Shown: piece by piece, positions 10,752 to 21,740 of the stretch | How positions within the stretch are numbered: position 1 is the stretch's first letter | Layout: every line of letters begins with the position of its first letter | Assembly: GCA_027924645.1 (NCBI GenBank) | Contig: BSBN01001225.1 | Coordinates: 12,976,001 to 13,040,000 of the forward strand | DNA: 64,000 nt | Source of the DNA: Cunninghamia lanceolata | Taxonomy: Eukaryota; Streptophyta; Pinopsida; Cupressales; Cupressaceae | Direction of reading: 5' to 3' | Position numbers and translations under genes: made by a program | Notes under the pieces: generated by a model | What the model was told of the DNA's origin: nothing | Seen by the model: the letters and a program-made list of their open reading frames with translations, nothing else | Databases searched by the model: none

Positions 10752-12685
10752 CTATTTGGTGAATGATATGGTGTTAGAGGAGGTTAGATTTCCTACCATG
10801 GCTTGAAACTTCTCTTGGGCCAGGTTCGTGGGCATAGTTGTTTCCACTAAGGCTTTATTGAGAATTTCTTTGTGGGAGGGAGACAGACGCAACAACTCTA
10901 AGATAGATATGTGGGTAGGAGTTTCCCAAAGTTGGTCTATGACATTGTACGTATGGGAATTAGATGGAGAAGGTGACGACCTTGGAGGAAGCATGTTTAA
11001 TGTGACCTTACCATTGCAGGTGATGATGCTGCAATCATTTTTGTTGGGTCTTGATTGTTGGTTGAATGTGACCACATTGACCTGTGGGATGTGCTCTGAT
11101 ATGCAGTTGACAATATAATCAAATGGCACACTCACATAGTTAGCATTATTGTGTCTGTTGTTTTGATTCTGCCTATTATGGTTGTTATTGTTGTATGGCC
11201 TGTCATGGTTGAGGAGTGGATCCTTATATGCCACATGTGTCTCATTAGAGGTATGTTCTTTAGTGCCTACCTAATTTTGGTCAGGTATGTCTTGAATGAC
11301 GTGTTTGAGACCAATGCAGTCATTGGTTTTGTGGCCTCTTCCTCTATGATATTCGCAAAAAATAGTATCTTTCCAATAATGAGGTTTCACTTGAGGTTCG
11401 TAGTCGCTAGTGGGTGGAAGAGTGATCTCATTGTTGGCTAATAGCTTTCTTAACGCAGACTCTTGGGACTCCCCTAGAGGTGTGAATTTTCATCTAGGAT
11501 TGGAGGTGAACCATGGATTTGGCTCGAGAGAGAAGGTTTTGTTTGGTGTAGCATTGCTTGCTTCTCCTTTGAGAGTGAAGATTGGTTACTATTTGGGAGC
11601 TGCTACTTTGGCATCAACTACTCCATCATTGATGACATTTTTGTTCTTTGTCAAAACTTTAACTTGTCTGTAGTCCAGTTAGAGTTAGGGGTGTCCTTGT
11701 ACAACTTTATTTGCCCCTTGGCGATCATAGATTTTTTGATAAATAATCCCATCTCAATGACTTTTGTAAATGAGGTAGGGCATTGAATTTGGATTTGGTA
11801 ACTTAGATCGGGGTTAAGGTTGTGGACAAACATCTCTATCAATTACTTCTTAGGCACATCATATGAGCATTTGCTTGTGAGTTGTCTCCACCTTTGTAAG
11901 AAAGAGGCGAAGGATTCACCACCCTTTTGCTTTGTATTACATAGGTCAAGCATGGAGACTTCGTGTTCAATGTTATATGAGAAGTGTGTGATGAACTTGT
12001 TTACTAACTCATCAAAAGTTTTGATACTTGGGGGAAGTCGTGAGAACCATTCCATGGCTTGTCCACCTAGAGATCTAGGGAATAGTCTCATTAGGAAAGT
12101 TTCATTGTGAGCTACTTCTAGGCATGCAGTGCTAAATTCCCTAATGTGATCTCTTGGGTCTCCTTTCCCTTTGTATTTGTCAAACTTGGGAACTTCAAAT
12201 CGAAAGGGGAAGGGTACCATGTTCAAGCTTTTGCCAAAGGGATACGGTGCGATGTCTTCCAAGGAATAATGTTTAGAAAGCATCCCTTTTTTGAGTTCCA
12301 CTAATTGCTGTGTTAGGGCTTCAACTTGTTTCTGTAATGTTTCCATAGGTATGTTTGGGTCTGTGACTTTCTTTCCTTTGTCTAGGCCAATGGTTTTATC
12401 TTCACTTGTGTAGTCCTCATGAGTTTCTTCCACTACAATTTCTCTTAATTTGTTGAGATTGAGGTCTAAGGGGAGTCTAAGTCCTTGGTTTACAAGATGA
12501 AGAAAGTACCTTTGAGGGTCCTCTTTGAGCATTTTATTTAGCATGCACTAAAATTTTTGATCTTGGAGGGCTCCTTGGTAGTCCTCATGGGAGATTTCCT
12601 CATCACTGTTGTGAGGGGACATAATCTTGTCTAATGTTCTGGCCATTTCAAGTTGTTTTTGGTATTGGGATCTAGTTAAGACCAT
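10752..12685 (-). pseudogene. gag: Tat gag
   Basis: The ATG at 12685 opens MVLTRSQYQKQLEMARTL, a common Tat Gag start. A TAG at about 12550 (Gln expected) precedes MLNKMLKEDPQRYFLHLVNQ. The capsid part is well kept: FPFRFEVPKFDKYKGKGDP, LFPRSLGGQAMEWFSRLP and ESFASFLQRWRQL (12544-11843). A zinc-box remnant reads FCEYHRGRGHKTNDCIGLKH (about 11350-11290). The C-terminal part (11234-10752) is Asn-rich, then ends in LVETTMPTNLAQEKFQAMVG before protease. Stops and frame breaks occur at about 11842, 11650 and 11240. Confidence 0.87.
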
Positions 12686-13164
12686 GTAAGGTGACGTGGG
12701 AAGAAGTGGGGTGAAACTAAAGACTTTGGTAAGGTGTTGGTGGAGATCAAGGTGAGAAGGGGATACTTGCGGTGATGAGATTTGAACAAGGGACTCTTTT
12801 GATCAATGATTCCAATTAAGTTGGTCAACACAAGATGATAGCCACAAGTAAGGATAGCCGATACCCATTTACTATATAGAGACTAGTCTTACACCAAGAC
12901 CACTAGTGAAGTTCTATGACCTACTAGGATTACTTGAATCCGAAATGATCTGAGAAAGGTCTTACACTAATCTGATATAGGAACTTTTGACTTGTTTATG
13001 AGAAGACCTGGTAGAAGGTGGACGAGACAACCAATGAAAGAGAGGGTATGCTATGGAAATAGATGGAAAAGGTGACTGCACAGTAAATTTGATCTCAGAA
13101 ACTAGAATAAGGCTGAAATGGGTATCTAGAAATGTCAAAAAATTTCTCTCAAAAGATGTGGAAA

Positions 13165-13345
13165 AGCTCACTATTGTGGATGCGCAACACTAAATGCACT
13201 GAAACAAAGGATAAATGCGCAACTCTGGTGAAGGAGAAAAGTGCACGAATAGATGGAAAATGCACAAGAAGTCACAGTAAATGCGCAACAGGTCAAAATG
13301 GATGTGCAACTTCAGAGGGTGCATGCGCAACTCTGGTTTTCTGAT
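13165..13345. repeat. Degenerate ATGCGCAAC repeats in the Tat leader
   Basis: Words of the type ATGCGCAAC recur at about 13180, 13223, 13279, 13310 (GATGTGCAAC) and 13324, at irregular spacing of 14-56 bp. In between are related words such as AATGCAC and GTGCACG. Looks like an eroded tandem array. Confidence 0.6.
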
Positions 13346-14394
13346 TATTTTTTGTAATTTTCTTGGCACATTTTTTGATGTTTTTGGTTTCTTGGTTGCA
13401 AGTTGGTTTCTTTTTGCTTTGATTTCTCAATTATGGCAAGTAAAACATAGCAAGCACAAATAAGTTTTTATTATTTTTGACTTTTTTGTAATTTTTTGGA
13501 CTCTTTTTGACTCAAAAGCAAGTACAAATCCTAGGTTGGCTGGGACAATATAAACTAAATTCTCACTATTTCTAGATGAGGCATCTTCAGGAGGTGATAA
13601 TTGCCCTTCCCTGCACCGGCTTATAGGGGTTTTTGGCTACTAAAAACAAAGGATGATTAATAAGTGCAACCGTTCAAGTGGTTATACATGAGGCAACACT
13701 ACTCTCCATTATGGAGTCTCCTAGCCTACAAGGGTTGCGCCTTGGAGGGTTTTGGCAGAGATTGGATTTTGGTATAACACAAATTTAATCGTTGTTTGAA
13801 GCTTTCACTCCAAACACAATTTATTTATAGTGGCTTGGTAGAGCTTGGCTTTAGCTTGTTACATCTTAAGGTCATTCCCACTTGGACAAAAGGATATCCA
13901 AGTGCAGGCCTCTCTAAAGGTTTAACACATGCAAAAATGATATGTCTGGCATTTTGGTCACCCAAGATAGAGGAGAGCATAGGCCTAGTATCATTCCCCA
14001 AAACATGAAAGGCAGTGGTTCTTTTCCCCTAGTTAAAATGAAAAAGACTATATGAGCTAGCTACTTGGGCACACATGCAAGTTGTTGACTTTGAAAGAAA
14101 GATAACAATGGTTCAATTTTATCCTCCTAGCATTGCGACTATATTCAATTTGTTGATGCAACAAGATCGAGTTACAATCCTCCTAGTTAGATCTAGATGT
14201 GATTTTGCATGAACATCCGATTACTATCCTTTAGATCAAGAGACGAGTTTAACAAATGCAACTATATGGCTAAACACGCCCCTAACCTGCAAGTAGATTA
14301 GAGAATATTCTTGCAAAAAAGTGCAATGTTAGCAAAATCACAAGAAAACCTAAAAATTCACTGTCAAAATCAGATGCACAAGTACATAGATTAG

Positions 14395-14541
14395 TGTTGC
14401 AAGGTGTGGCCCTTGGTCTACTTGTTCAGCACTGCGCTGTGGTGGTTTGCGACAAGGGCTTAACCGCCTCCCGTGCTTGTTAAGTCAAGTGGTTGTATCA
14501 AGCATTAAAAGGTCGATCTTTTGGTGCAACGACAACTAACA
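14395..14541 (+). repeat. TRIM left LTR
   Basis: 147 bp, TG...CA ends. About 90% or more identical by eye to the right copy; most differences are transitions (for example TCTACTTG against TATCCTTG, GCGCTGTGG against GCACTACGG). Confidence 0.92.
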
Positions 14542-14543
14542 AT

Positions 14544-14556
14544 TGGTATCAGAGCC
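14544..14556 (+). other. TRIM primer-binding site
   Basis: TGGTATCAGAGCC, a 13-base complement of the 3' end of plant initiator Met tRNA, two bases after the left LTR. The following GAGGTCACGGGTTCAAACC also looks tRNA-like (a B-box-like word). Confidence 0.88.
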
Positions 14557-14596
14557 GAGGTCACGGGTTCAAACCTCGCACTTGCACTGGGGGGAT

Positions 14597-14743
14597 TGTT
14601 GCAAGGTGTGGCCCTTGGTATCCTTGTTCAGCGCTGCACTACGGTGGTTTGTGACAAGGGTTTAACCGCCTCTCGTGCTTGTTAAGTCAAGTGGTTGTAT
14701 CGAGCATTAAAAGGTTGATCTTTTTGTGCAACGACAACTAACA
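14597..14743 (+). repeat. TRIM right LTR
   Basis: 147 bp, same length and ends as the left LTR, preceded directly by the purine tract. Confidence 0.92.
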
Positions 14744-14945
14744 ATTAGATGCGTAGAGATAGAGGTCATATGCGCATCTATTACAAAAGTGCTGAGATAG
14801 AGGTCAAAAGCACGAAAATAGAGAGCATATGCATGGTTTTAGTAAATGTACCGTAACAAAACACAAATGTGTAGATCTAGGAGGTAAATCTGCTGAAAGA
14901 GTAGATGCACCGAAATAGAGCTCAAATGCACGTTAGAATTGATTA
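14744..14945. repeat. Degenerate GAGATAGAGGTCA repeats in the Tat leader
   Basis: Related blocks of about 35 bp: GAGATAGAGGTCATATGCGC (about 14757), GAGATAGAGGTCAAAAGCAC (about 14795), AAATAGAGAGCATATGCATG (about 14815) and GAAATAGAGCTCAAATGCAC (about 14913). They resemble the ATGCGC words of 13165-13345 and may be one array split by the TRIM and by erosion. Confidence 0.55.
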
Positions 14946-15014
14946 GATGCATCAAATCCTCTTATGTACGGAACCTTAGCACAAAAACTTAGTTTTTGGG
15001 TTAAAGCAGGGCAA

Positions 15015-15034
15015 GGCCCCACGGTGGGCGCCAA
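15015..15034 (-). other. Tat primer-binding site
   Basis: On the minus strand TTGGCGCCCACCGTGGGGCC, three bases after the LTR end. This word is typical of Tat-like gypsy elements. I do not assign the tRNA. Confidence 0.85.
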
Positions 15035-15037
15035 AAA

Positions 15038-16430
15038 TGTTATGGCAAAAATTGGTGTAAATGAATAATCAATAATACCCAATAACTCAATGAAATATAG
15101 AAACAAAGAAATCAAATCAAACAAAGAACTTCAAACCTTTGCAAACCTCTTCACCTCGTGGCTTCCATTGATTGCCTATCTCAAATGATCTTGTGTATGA
15201 ATATGGCCCTCAAAAGGTGCACTTCCTTGCTATTCCAAGATGTCAAGTGGGAATGGCTATGATACTTTATTGCAATGAAGAGGAGCTTCACAACAATGGT
15301 AATGGTATAGTAACGAATTGATCGCAAGCAATGGAGGAATTTTGGGTGCCAAAGGCGTGCTGTATTTCCTGCAGAGTAAGGGTACTAAAAGCTTGGATGA
15401 ATGAAATGGAAGAATTGGGTTCAATTTATAGACTCGCGAGAGAGACAATTGATAATATAGAAAGAATGAGAAAATCAACGGTATAGAAAACTTGAGAGAA
15501 TGTGTGGGAATAGAAAGAAGACAAGTGTCACAAAAGTTGTTATGTTTGAGTTAACTGCTTTCTTTTATAAAGATAAGATTTTCTTTCATAAATTAGAATG
15601 CTTTTTTTCTAATTTAAGAGTTGATAAAAACAAGGTTGATTGAGTTAGTTAACTCAACTTGTGATTTGATTTTGCATGACTTTAGAGAAATTAAATAATA
15701 AATTATTTAATTTTGTGTGCATGAAGAAGAAGACTTATTTTTAGAAGATTTGGAAGATTTTTGAGGAATTAGAAGATAAGAAAGCAAATTAAATAAATAA
15801 ATTTATTTAATTGTTTGTGCATGCTTTGGAAGAATAAATAAAATATTTGATTGTATTTTATTTTTAAAGATTGAGAATTTAAATAAATTTGATTGATTTA
15901 TTTAAATTTGGGAGAAGTGATTTAATTTTTTTTTTAAAAGATAATGCACCTGGTAAATTTTTTAACGTGACCGGTGACGCTGGCACGACATGCCCTTTAG
16001 CTCCACACTAATGCTTTTTCCTGGAGCGATGAACCGGTGAGGCCACAACATGGGGGACCTCATCCCCAAGAAGGAACACTTCAAACCTGCGAGCTCGTTG
16101 GCCCAGCAAAGGCATAATGCCTGCAAGCTAGTTGGCCTAGCGAGGGTTTGAACTTTGGTGGCCGCTACTACAACCGAGTGACTTAACCACTGAACCACGC
16201 CCTTAACAGCGAGAAGAAGTGATTTAATTAAATAATTAAGAATTATTTAATTGTTTAGAAGAATTTAATTAAATAAAGGATTTTATTTAATTTTGACTTT
16301 AGAAAAGGTAATTAAATATTTTGATATTTAATTAATTTAGAGGAATATGAATCGAATGAATAAATTTGTTTATTTATTTATTGATAGAGGAATTAGAATG
16401 GAATAAATATTAAGAATATTTATTTAGACA
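15038..16430 (-). repeat. Tat 5' LTR (with a SINE inside)
   Basis: On the plus strand it runs TGTTATGGC...TTTAGACA. The inner end is fixed by the primer site. The outer end at 16430 is the last TG/CA-compatible position before sequence of the family A LTR, so it is inferred. The A+T-rich 15600-15940 and 16220-16430 parts share words like ATTAAATAAT. Without the SINE the LTR would be about 1.1 kb. Confidence 0.7.
15929..16207 (-). mobile_element. tRNA-derived SINE, copy 2
   Basis: Minus-strand copy of the element at 48350-48630, about 279 bp. It opens with TTAAGGGCGTGGTTCAGTGG (A box) and has the B-box region AAGTTCAAACCC about 40 bp on, then a body, and ends in an A-rich tail (plus-strand T-run at 15925-15935). 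It lies in the Tat LTR and is flanked by AGAAGTGATTTAAT at 15913-15926 and 16215-16228, a 14-bp target duplication. No protein is encoded; it would be copied by LINE machinery after pol III transcription. Confidence 0.9.
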
Positions 16431-16675
16431 GAGTCGTGTCATTTTTAGGCATATACACTTCCGTAATTGCATAATTAGGGTTTTGAGGTATAATTGAGCA
16501 TAATTGAACATAATTGGTGATCAAGTCAAACAAATCCAATCTTCCCTACATCTCACATTGACCAAGGGCATGATAGTGCATTTCCACTCGACCCAAGGTC
16601 CTTGAATGAAAGGGTGAAAGGATGATACACACACAAAACTATCAAAAATCAACTATCCAAATTCCACCCTTTACA
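16431..16675 (+). repeat. Family A 5' LTR, truncated
   Basis: From about 16461 it matches 22987-23204: TTCCGTAATT...CATAATTAGGGTTTTGAGG to the end CCACCCTTTACA. About 1 kb of the LTR's left part is missing, apparently cut by the Tat element. Confidence 0.85.
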
Positions 16676-16678
16676 TTT

Positions 16679-16691
16679 TGGTGAACCCGTG
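16679..16691 (+). other. Family A primer-binding site
   Basis: TGGTGAACCCGTG, three bases after the LTR end. The same word (TGGTGAACCC) follows the LTR copies at 63731 and, inverted, at 50058-50068. The matching tRNA is not assigned. Confidence 0.8.
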
Positions 16692-17732
16692 TTATTGGAA
16701 TTTTTTGTACCTTGCTGAGTGTTTTGATTAATATTTGCTTTAATTTCATTCATTCATCTTATTGCATTGGAAAATTTACAAAAAAATTTCAAAAATTTTG
16801 AAATTGGAAACCCTAGATTGCATATTCATATGGTTTCTATTTTGCAACATTTAATGTGAATTTCATCAAATTTCTGATTTTTGCATTGGATATGAGTTAA
16901 ATTTTAGAAAATTATAAAAATCCAGTCACTTGCATTGCATTTTCATCATAAAATTGCTAGGGTTTTGTTGGAAATTTTGAATTTTGCATATAACCTAGTA
17001 ATTTCAAAAACTAGGCTTTGTAGGTAAAATCTTGTTTCAGATTTTTCTAATGATTTTAGACACTCATTCAAATTTGCATTTGTCTGTAGTGTTACATTTT
17101 AGTGTGAATTTGCATTTAGATCTCAAAAAATTTGCATTTTTACATAGAAAATTTCAACAAAAAACTAGCATTTTCATTGATTTTTCACTAGATTTGCACT
17201 TGCATTTTGCATCTTAGGACTTGGAAATCATTTTCATATCTAAGTGCATTTAATTTTCATCATACATCATCTTACAAAACATTCATATAGCGTTTTGCAT
17301 TAAGATCTCACACTTCGGGCTTGAAAAACCTTGATTTTCACTAGATTTGGCCTTATCGACTCTCTAGATTTGCACTATAGGCATGTTGTAAAGAATATTT
17401 TTGCATTAATTTGTTGTTATCAGGGTAATTATCTTCTATGCCTCCTAAAAATCTTCACAACACCTTGTTATTGGCCTCTTGTATTGAAAATTTGGTGAAA
17501 AATTGCACATTTTTGCTATATTTGCCCTAGGGTTTGACCTATATTGCACTCCAAGCGTGTTGTAAAATATTTTATGCTTGTAGGTGACTAAAATCACTGA
17601 TATTATTTTCTACACCTCATAAAGTTCCTTACAAAATCTCTTTTAGTAGGTCTTGGGATTGAAAAACTGTGAAAAATTACATATTTTAGGGCATTTTCAC
17701 TAGGTTTTAACTTATTGTCATCTTAGATTTGC
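16692..17732 (+). other. Family A leader
   Basis: Non-coding, A+T-rich, with many TTTGCATT, TTTTCATT and TCACTAGATTTG words. The same style of leader follows the LTRs at 63727 and (inverted) 50056. Confidence 0.6.
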
Positions 17733-20118
17733 ATGAGTCTAACAAATCGCTGCCCTAAGAGAAATATTACTTTAAGAAGAAGCATAAAACACATGGGATC
17801 TAGTGCTCTTGAAGAAGTTGGCACATTGAACACCTTCTTTACAAAAGGAGAGACACAAATGTTACAAGATATTGCACCTATCACAAGTACAATGGAAGAG
17901 CAAACTTTTCATGATGTTGATGATATTATTGACATGACAAGACATGTATCTGATGAGAAAATAGATAAAATTGATAAAGATGTAGCTGAAGAAGCTATAC
18001 CTGTGATTCGCCATGTAAGAGAATTGATAAAAGAAGGACAAGACGATGTTAATGCAATATGTGGTTTAGCACATATTGTACAGACCAATATTCTGCCAGT
18101 GACTAAATGTGTAAAAGTGATAAATAACACTTTGTCATAGTCTCATACACAAGTATTGGCACCTATACCAACTATGGGAATATCTACATTTACATCAACG
18201 ATCTTAACAACTAATGCGAACGCTTGTAGTAATGCTACCACTGGTATTGGAGTATCTAATGGCACTAATTACAAAGATGTGGGATTTAATTATCAAAATT
18301 TGGTTTCTAAGGGGACCTCTTCTATGAATAATTTCTCTCAACCTCCTCTTCATCCCACTTATTCTCAACCACCTACCACCTACCATTATGTCCAACCACC
18401 ATTGACCTATTGATCACAGCCTCTGCCTATCATATATCAAGCTCAGTCACCTCCTCACTTTGGTTCCAATTCCTCATAGAAAACAACATCTACCAATGAT
18501 GCCATCCTAAATCAACTTTTACAGGGCATGACTGCTTTACAACAAAAGGTAACAAATCTGACAAATTCTTTGCAACCCAATATACCAACATATCATGCTT
18601 GTAATCCCCTTTCCTATGCAATTTTGATAACTCCTATGCCCGAGAGGTTTGAGACTCCTCTCTTTGAAAAATATGGTGGAAAAGGTGATTCTAATACTCA
18701 TGTGGCAACAGTCACAGCTATGTGTAGTGATTTTTATTTTGAAGAGGACTTGTTGGCAAAACTTTTTTCGCGATCTCTCAAAGATACTGCTTTAGAATAG
18801 TTTTTCTCTTTGCCTCTGAATTCAATACACTCCTTTTTGCAATTGATTGATCAATTTTTACAACATTTTCAATCAAACATTGGACCTCAAGTCTCCTTGA
18901 TTGATTTAGTTCATTGCAAGCAAGGTCTAAAAGAGAAGTTAACTTAGTTTATTAGTCGGTATCAAGTTTGTATACACAAATTCAATATCAGATGAAAGAT
19001 GAGGATATTCAAAAGGTGTTTATCACTAATCTACAACCTAACATCCCTGATAAGATCCTCTTGATGAAGTATAACTCCTTTCAACACTTATGTACTACCC
19101 TTCGAGATTATCAACTTTCGTCTAGTTAGTATGAAAACCAAAACTCATCGGCTCAAGTTGGTCAATCCATGGTGGATCATCACAAAATAACTTTAAGAGG
19201 AATAATAATAATAGGAGCTTCATCAAGATTAATGGATCAAACACGAACAACTTTTCCAATGTGTCTGCTATCAGTAATCTGAAGAAAGCATCATATCAAC
19301 CAAGAAAGTTTACTCTAATATCTAAGTCTTATCATTCTATCATGAATCAAGATATGAGTAATAACATTCTGAAGCTTCCCCCGATTAAGCCTGTTGATCC
19401 TAGTGAAGCACAAGGACATTACTTCAATGCTAATGCCTTTTGTCATTTTCATCGAACACAAGGACATGATACTGAACAATGCATGCATCTTAAACATGAA
19501 ATACAAGACCTCATTGATTCGAATATCATATAGGTATCAGGTGTGAATGATAACAGAAATAAGTTAGTTTCTCCGCTGAATCAAAATTTACAAATCTTCA
19601 CCAATCCTTTCCCTAAACATACTGATAACAATATTTTGGAACAAGGACTAATAGAAGTAGCTAATGATGATTACTTGGAATATGATAACATCATAGGTAT
19701 GATTGAGGTGGATAAGGAAAAGTTGGATAACCCACCTCGTCCACAAAGAAATGGAATTTATGCTAAGGTTCCTCCTCCATTATCCTTATATGGATCAAGA
19801 GATAACCAAAACACATCAGAAAAACAAATAGAACAACTGATATAGACAAGTGAGATGGTACAGGATGATTCATGTTACTATGTTAGACGACATCAACAAC
19901 ACAAACTCGTTAAAAATCAGAAAAGAGTAAGACGAATGTTAGTAGTTGGAAATAATAGTGGTTCTCCCCCTCATAAGCAACAAAAGGTCTCATTTACACA
20001 AGGATTTAAGAAACAAGCATCATACAATAACAAACAAGACTTTCATAGGAACCACTCAAACTTTGTGCTAAACATGATCGAGTACCTCTCCAAGAGGTTT
20101 GCAAGTTCAAAGATCTAA
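17733..20118 (+). pseudogene. gag: Family A gag, broken
   Basis: The frame opens MSLTNRCPKRNITLRRS and runs through a Pro/Gln/Tyr-rich stretch (18300-18480), the capsid core MPERFETPLFEKYGGKGDSN and LFSRSLKDTALE-stop-FFSLP (about 18760-18815), then ISLIDLVHCKQGLKE-like sequence. A frame change occurs at about 18965. The zinc box reads FCHFHRTQGHDTEQCMHLKH (about 19439-19498). Stops at about 18138, 18412, 18478, 18798, 18943, 19531 and 19843 stand at likely Gln or Trp codons. The tail (19855-20118) is basic and closes with MIEYLSKRFASSKI. Confidence 0.82.
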
Positions 20119-20990
20119 TATCAAGAAACTACAGGTAAGTATCACTAACTCTTTATATCTCTCATGATGTGCTTCCCCTGTGAGGTGTTATGTGTTGTTT
20201 AGGCCTCCTGGGATGACCCTTGATTCTCTTGTAAGGTCCTAGATACCAGAAGACTGCCTCTGTTGTGACCTTCTATTTGTATCATCATTCTTCTATGTTT
20301 CCTCTCCCTCTGATTTCATCGTTGTGTGTTGTGTCTTATGGACATAGCATTGCAGTTGGTGAATTGGGGGCACCCTCCTACATGACTATCCCTAAGACAC
20401 TTGTTTCTCCTCTCTAATTTATTGTTTCCCTTCCTCTAGTGTTTCTATCTAGTGGGTAGATGATGAAAAATATTTATATTGATGCGGACCTAGCGTCCCT
20501 TTAGCAAGAAATAAAAGATTGGACTTAGTTCCTAATATGACGATGGGGTTGTATATCTTATTCAATGCTTCACTACTAGACTCACTCCATGCTTTCTACG
20601 TAGTGATTTTGATGATGTTTTATCACTTACAAACCTTAACAATATTGCTGCTTCGTGCACTTTGTTTGTCTTTGAATCTCGCTTTGGTGACACTTGGTTC
20701 AGAGATTTTCGTGATATAGCCCAATGGTTATCCTTGATCTCTGAATTAGTAGTATAACCTTAGTTCTTTGTGTGATTAATCTTATGCATCGATGTTGTTG
20801 TTTATCAGTATTTTGTGGACACTAACACGTTTCTTGCAGGGATGTGTTTGTGGGAACATTTGGCGATCGTAAAGTACATGTCACCCGTGGGGGGCATGGG
20901 CTTTGTGAAGGTCTGTGTTCCCTTGTGTGTTTTCTTCCTACCTTAACGTGCTTGATATCGATGCATGATATCAACCACCTTAAGGTGGGG

Positions 20991-21352
20991 GCATATATAA
21001 GGTAAGCTGTTAGTTGTAGATGTTAGCAATGTGCTTGTCCTCATGTGCAGTTTAAAGACTGGTAGTGATGAGTCCCTCCTACACTCTAAGTTTGTTTGCA
21101 ATCAATCAATCAATCAATGAATCATCTTAAGCCCTTTGCGGAGGTGGGGGTGGCGTATCTCTTGCGGAGGGGGCATATATAAGGTAAGCTGTTAGTTGTA
21201 GAAGTTAGCAATGTGCTTGTCCTCATGTGCAGTTTAAAGATTGGTAGTGATGAGTCCCTCCTACACTCTGAGTTTGTTTGCAATCAATCAATCAATCAAT
21301 CAATCATCTTAAGCCCTTTGCGGAGGTGGGGGTGGCGTATCTCTTGCAGAGA
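20991..21352 (+). repeat. 182-bp tandem duplication
   Basis: Both copies start GCATATATAAGGTAAGCTG (20991 and 21173) and include GTGCAGTTTAAAGA, GATGAGTCCCTCCTACACTC, the (AATC)n run and CTTTGCGGAGGTGGGGGTGG. Copies differ at only a few positions, so the duplication is younger than most decay around it. Confidence 0.93.
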
Positions 21353-21589
21353 GTGCCCATCTTGTCTTTTTCAAAAGTCCTCTGTGGAGGTGGGGAGCGG
21401 TTCTATGACTAACTCAACCCTTAAGCATGTCTTCGGTAATTGTTGTGGCAAAGCCCAATCATTGGTGTGTACCTGTAATGTGCTTGAGATGGTGATGAGC
21501 CTAGAAATAGGAACACTCCATCGCTTGTTTGCTGTGTTTTCTTTATGTCTTCAAAGTATGTGTGTTTGGCATACTTGTTTTGTTTGGTG

Positions 21590-21740
21590 TGTTTGTTACC
21601 CCATATGTAGTCTAAAGACTAGCGCGATGAGTGCTTCCTACATTTTGGGAGGTTTGGTGTGTCTTACATGTGTGTTGCCCCATATATGCAGTCTAAAGAC
21701 CAGCGTGATGAGTGCTTCTTGCATTATGGGAGGTGTGTTT
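21590..21740 (+). repeat. 78-bp duplication related to the 182-bp unit
   Basis: CCCCATATGTAGTCTAAAGAC (about 21598) and CCCCATATATGCAGTCTAAAG (about 21678) head two blocks, each followed by a GATGAGTGCTTCxTxCATT word and GGGAGGT. The core matches TGCAGTTTAAAGACTGGTAG of the 182-bp repeat, so all four are descendants of one motif. Confidence 0.8.

Larger units (their letters stand above)
14395..14743 (+). mobile_element. TRIM/SMART: miniature LTR element, 349 bp
   Basis: A complete small LTR element without coding sequence. Two direct repeats of exactly 147 bp (14395-14541 and 14597-14743), each TGTTGCAAGG...AACTAACA, flank 55 bp. The 55 bp hold a primer site (TGGTATCAGAGCC) and a purine tract (ACTGGGGGGA) just before the second LTR. 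The insertion is bordered by a perfect 5-bp target duplication ATTAG (14390-14394 and 14744-14748). It sits inside the Tat leader, so it is younger. Mobilisation would need proteins from another element. No 5S-like promoter of the Cassandra type was seen. Confidence 0.93.
12686..15014 (-). other. Tat untranslated leader
   Basis: Long non-coding leader between primer site and gag, interrupted by the TRIM at 14395-14743. It holds two zones of degenerate short repeats (13165-13345 and 14744-14945). No host gene or conserved reading frame seen. Long leaders are common in Tat elements. Confidence 0.65.
6310..16430 (-). mobile_element. Ty3/gypsy Tat-lineage retrotransposon, truncated
   Basis: Read on the minus strand: LTR (16430-15038), primer site, long leader, gag, protease, RT, RNase H, a second archaeal-type RNase H, then integrase cut off at about 6310. 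Two RNase H domains in series and the primer site TTGGCGCCCACCGTGGGGCC mark the Tat/Ogre-like branch. The 3' end of integrase and the 3' LTR are missing. A TRIM (14395-14743) and a SINE (15929-16207) are inserted. The 16430 border comes from TG...CA ends only, since no second LTR or target duplication is present. Confidence 0.88.

Noticed and set aside
14544..14596. Functional tRNA gene in the TRIM core
   Set aside because: Only a primer site and a B-box-like word are present; no cloverleaf can be drawn.
14395..14743. Cassandra-type element with 5S rRNA promoter
   Set aside because: I found no 5S box A, intermediate element or box C in the LTR, and the LTR is shorter than that of Cassandra.
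15962..16198. 78-codon frame matching the frame at 48339-48575
   Set aside because: The match comes from the two SINE copies; the frame crosses A and B boxes and has no protein features.
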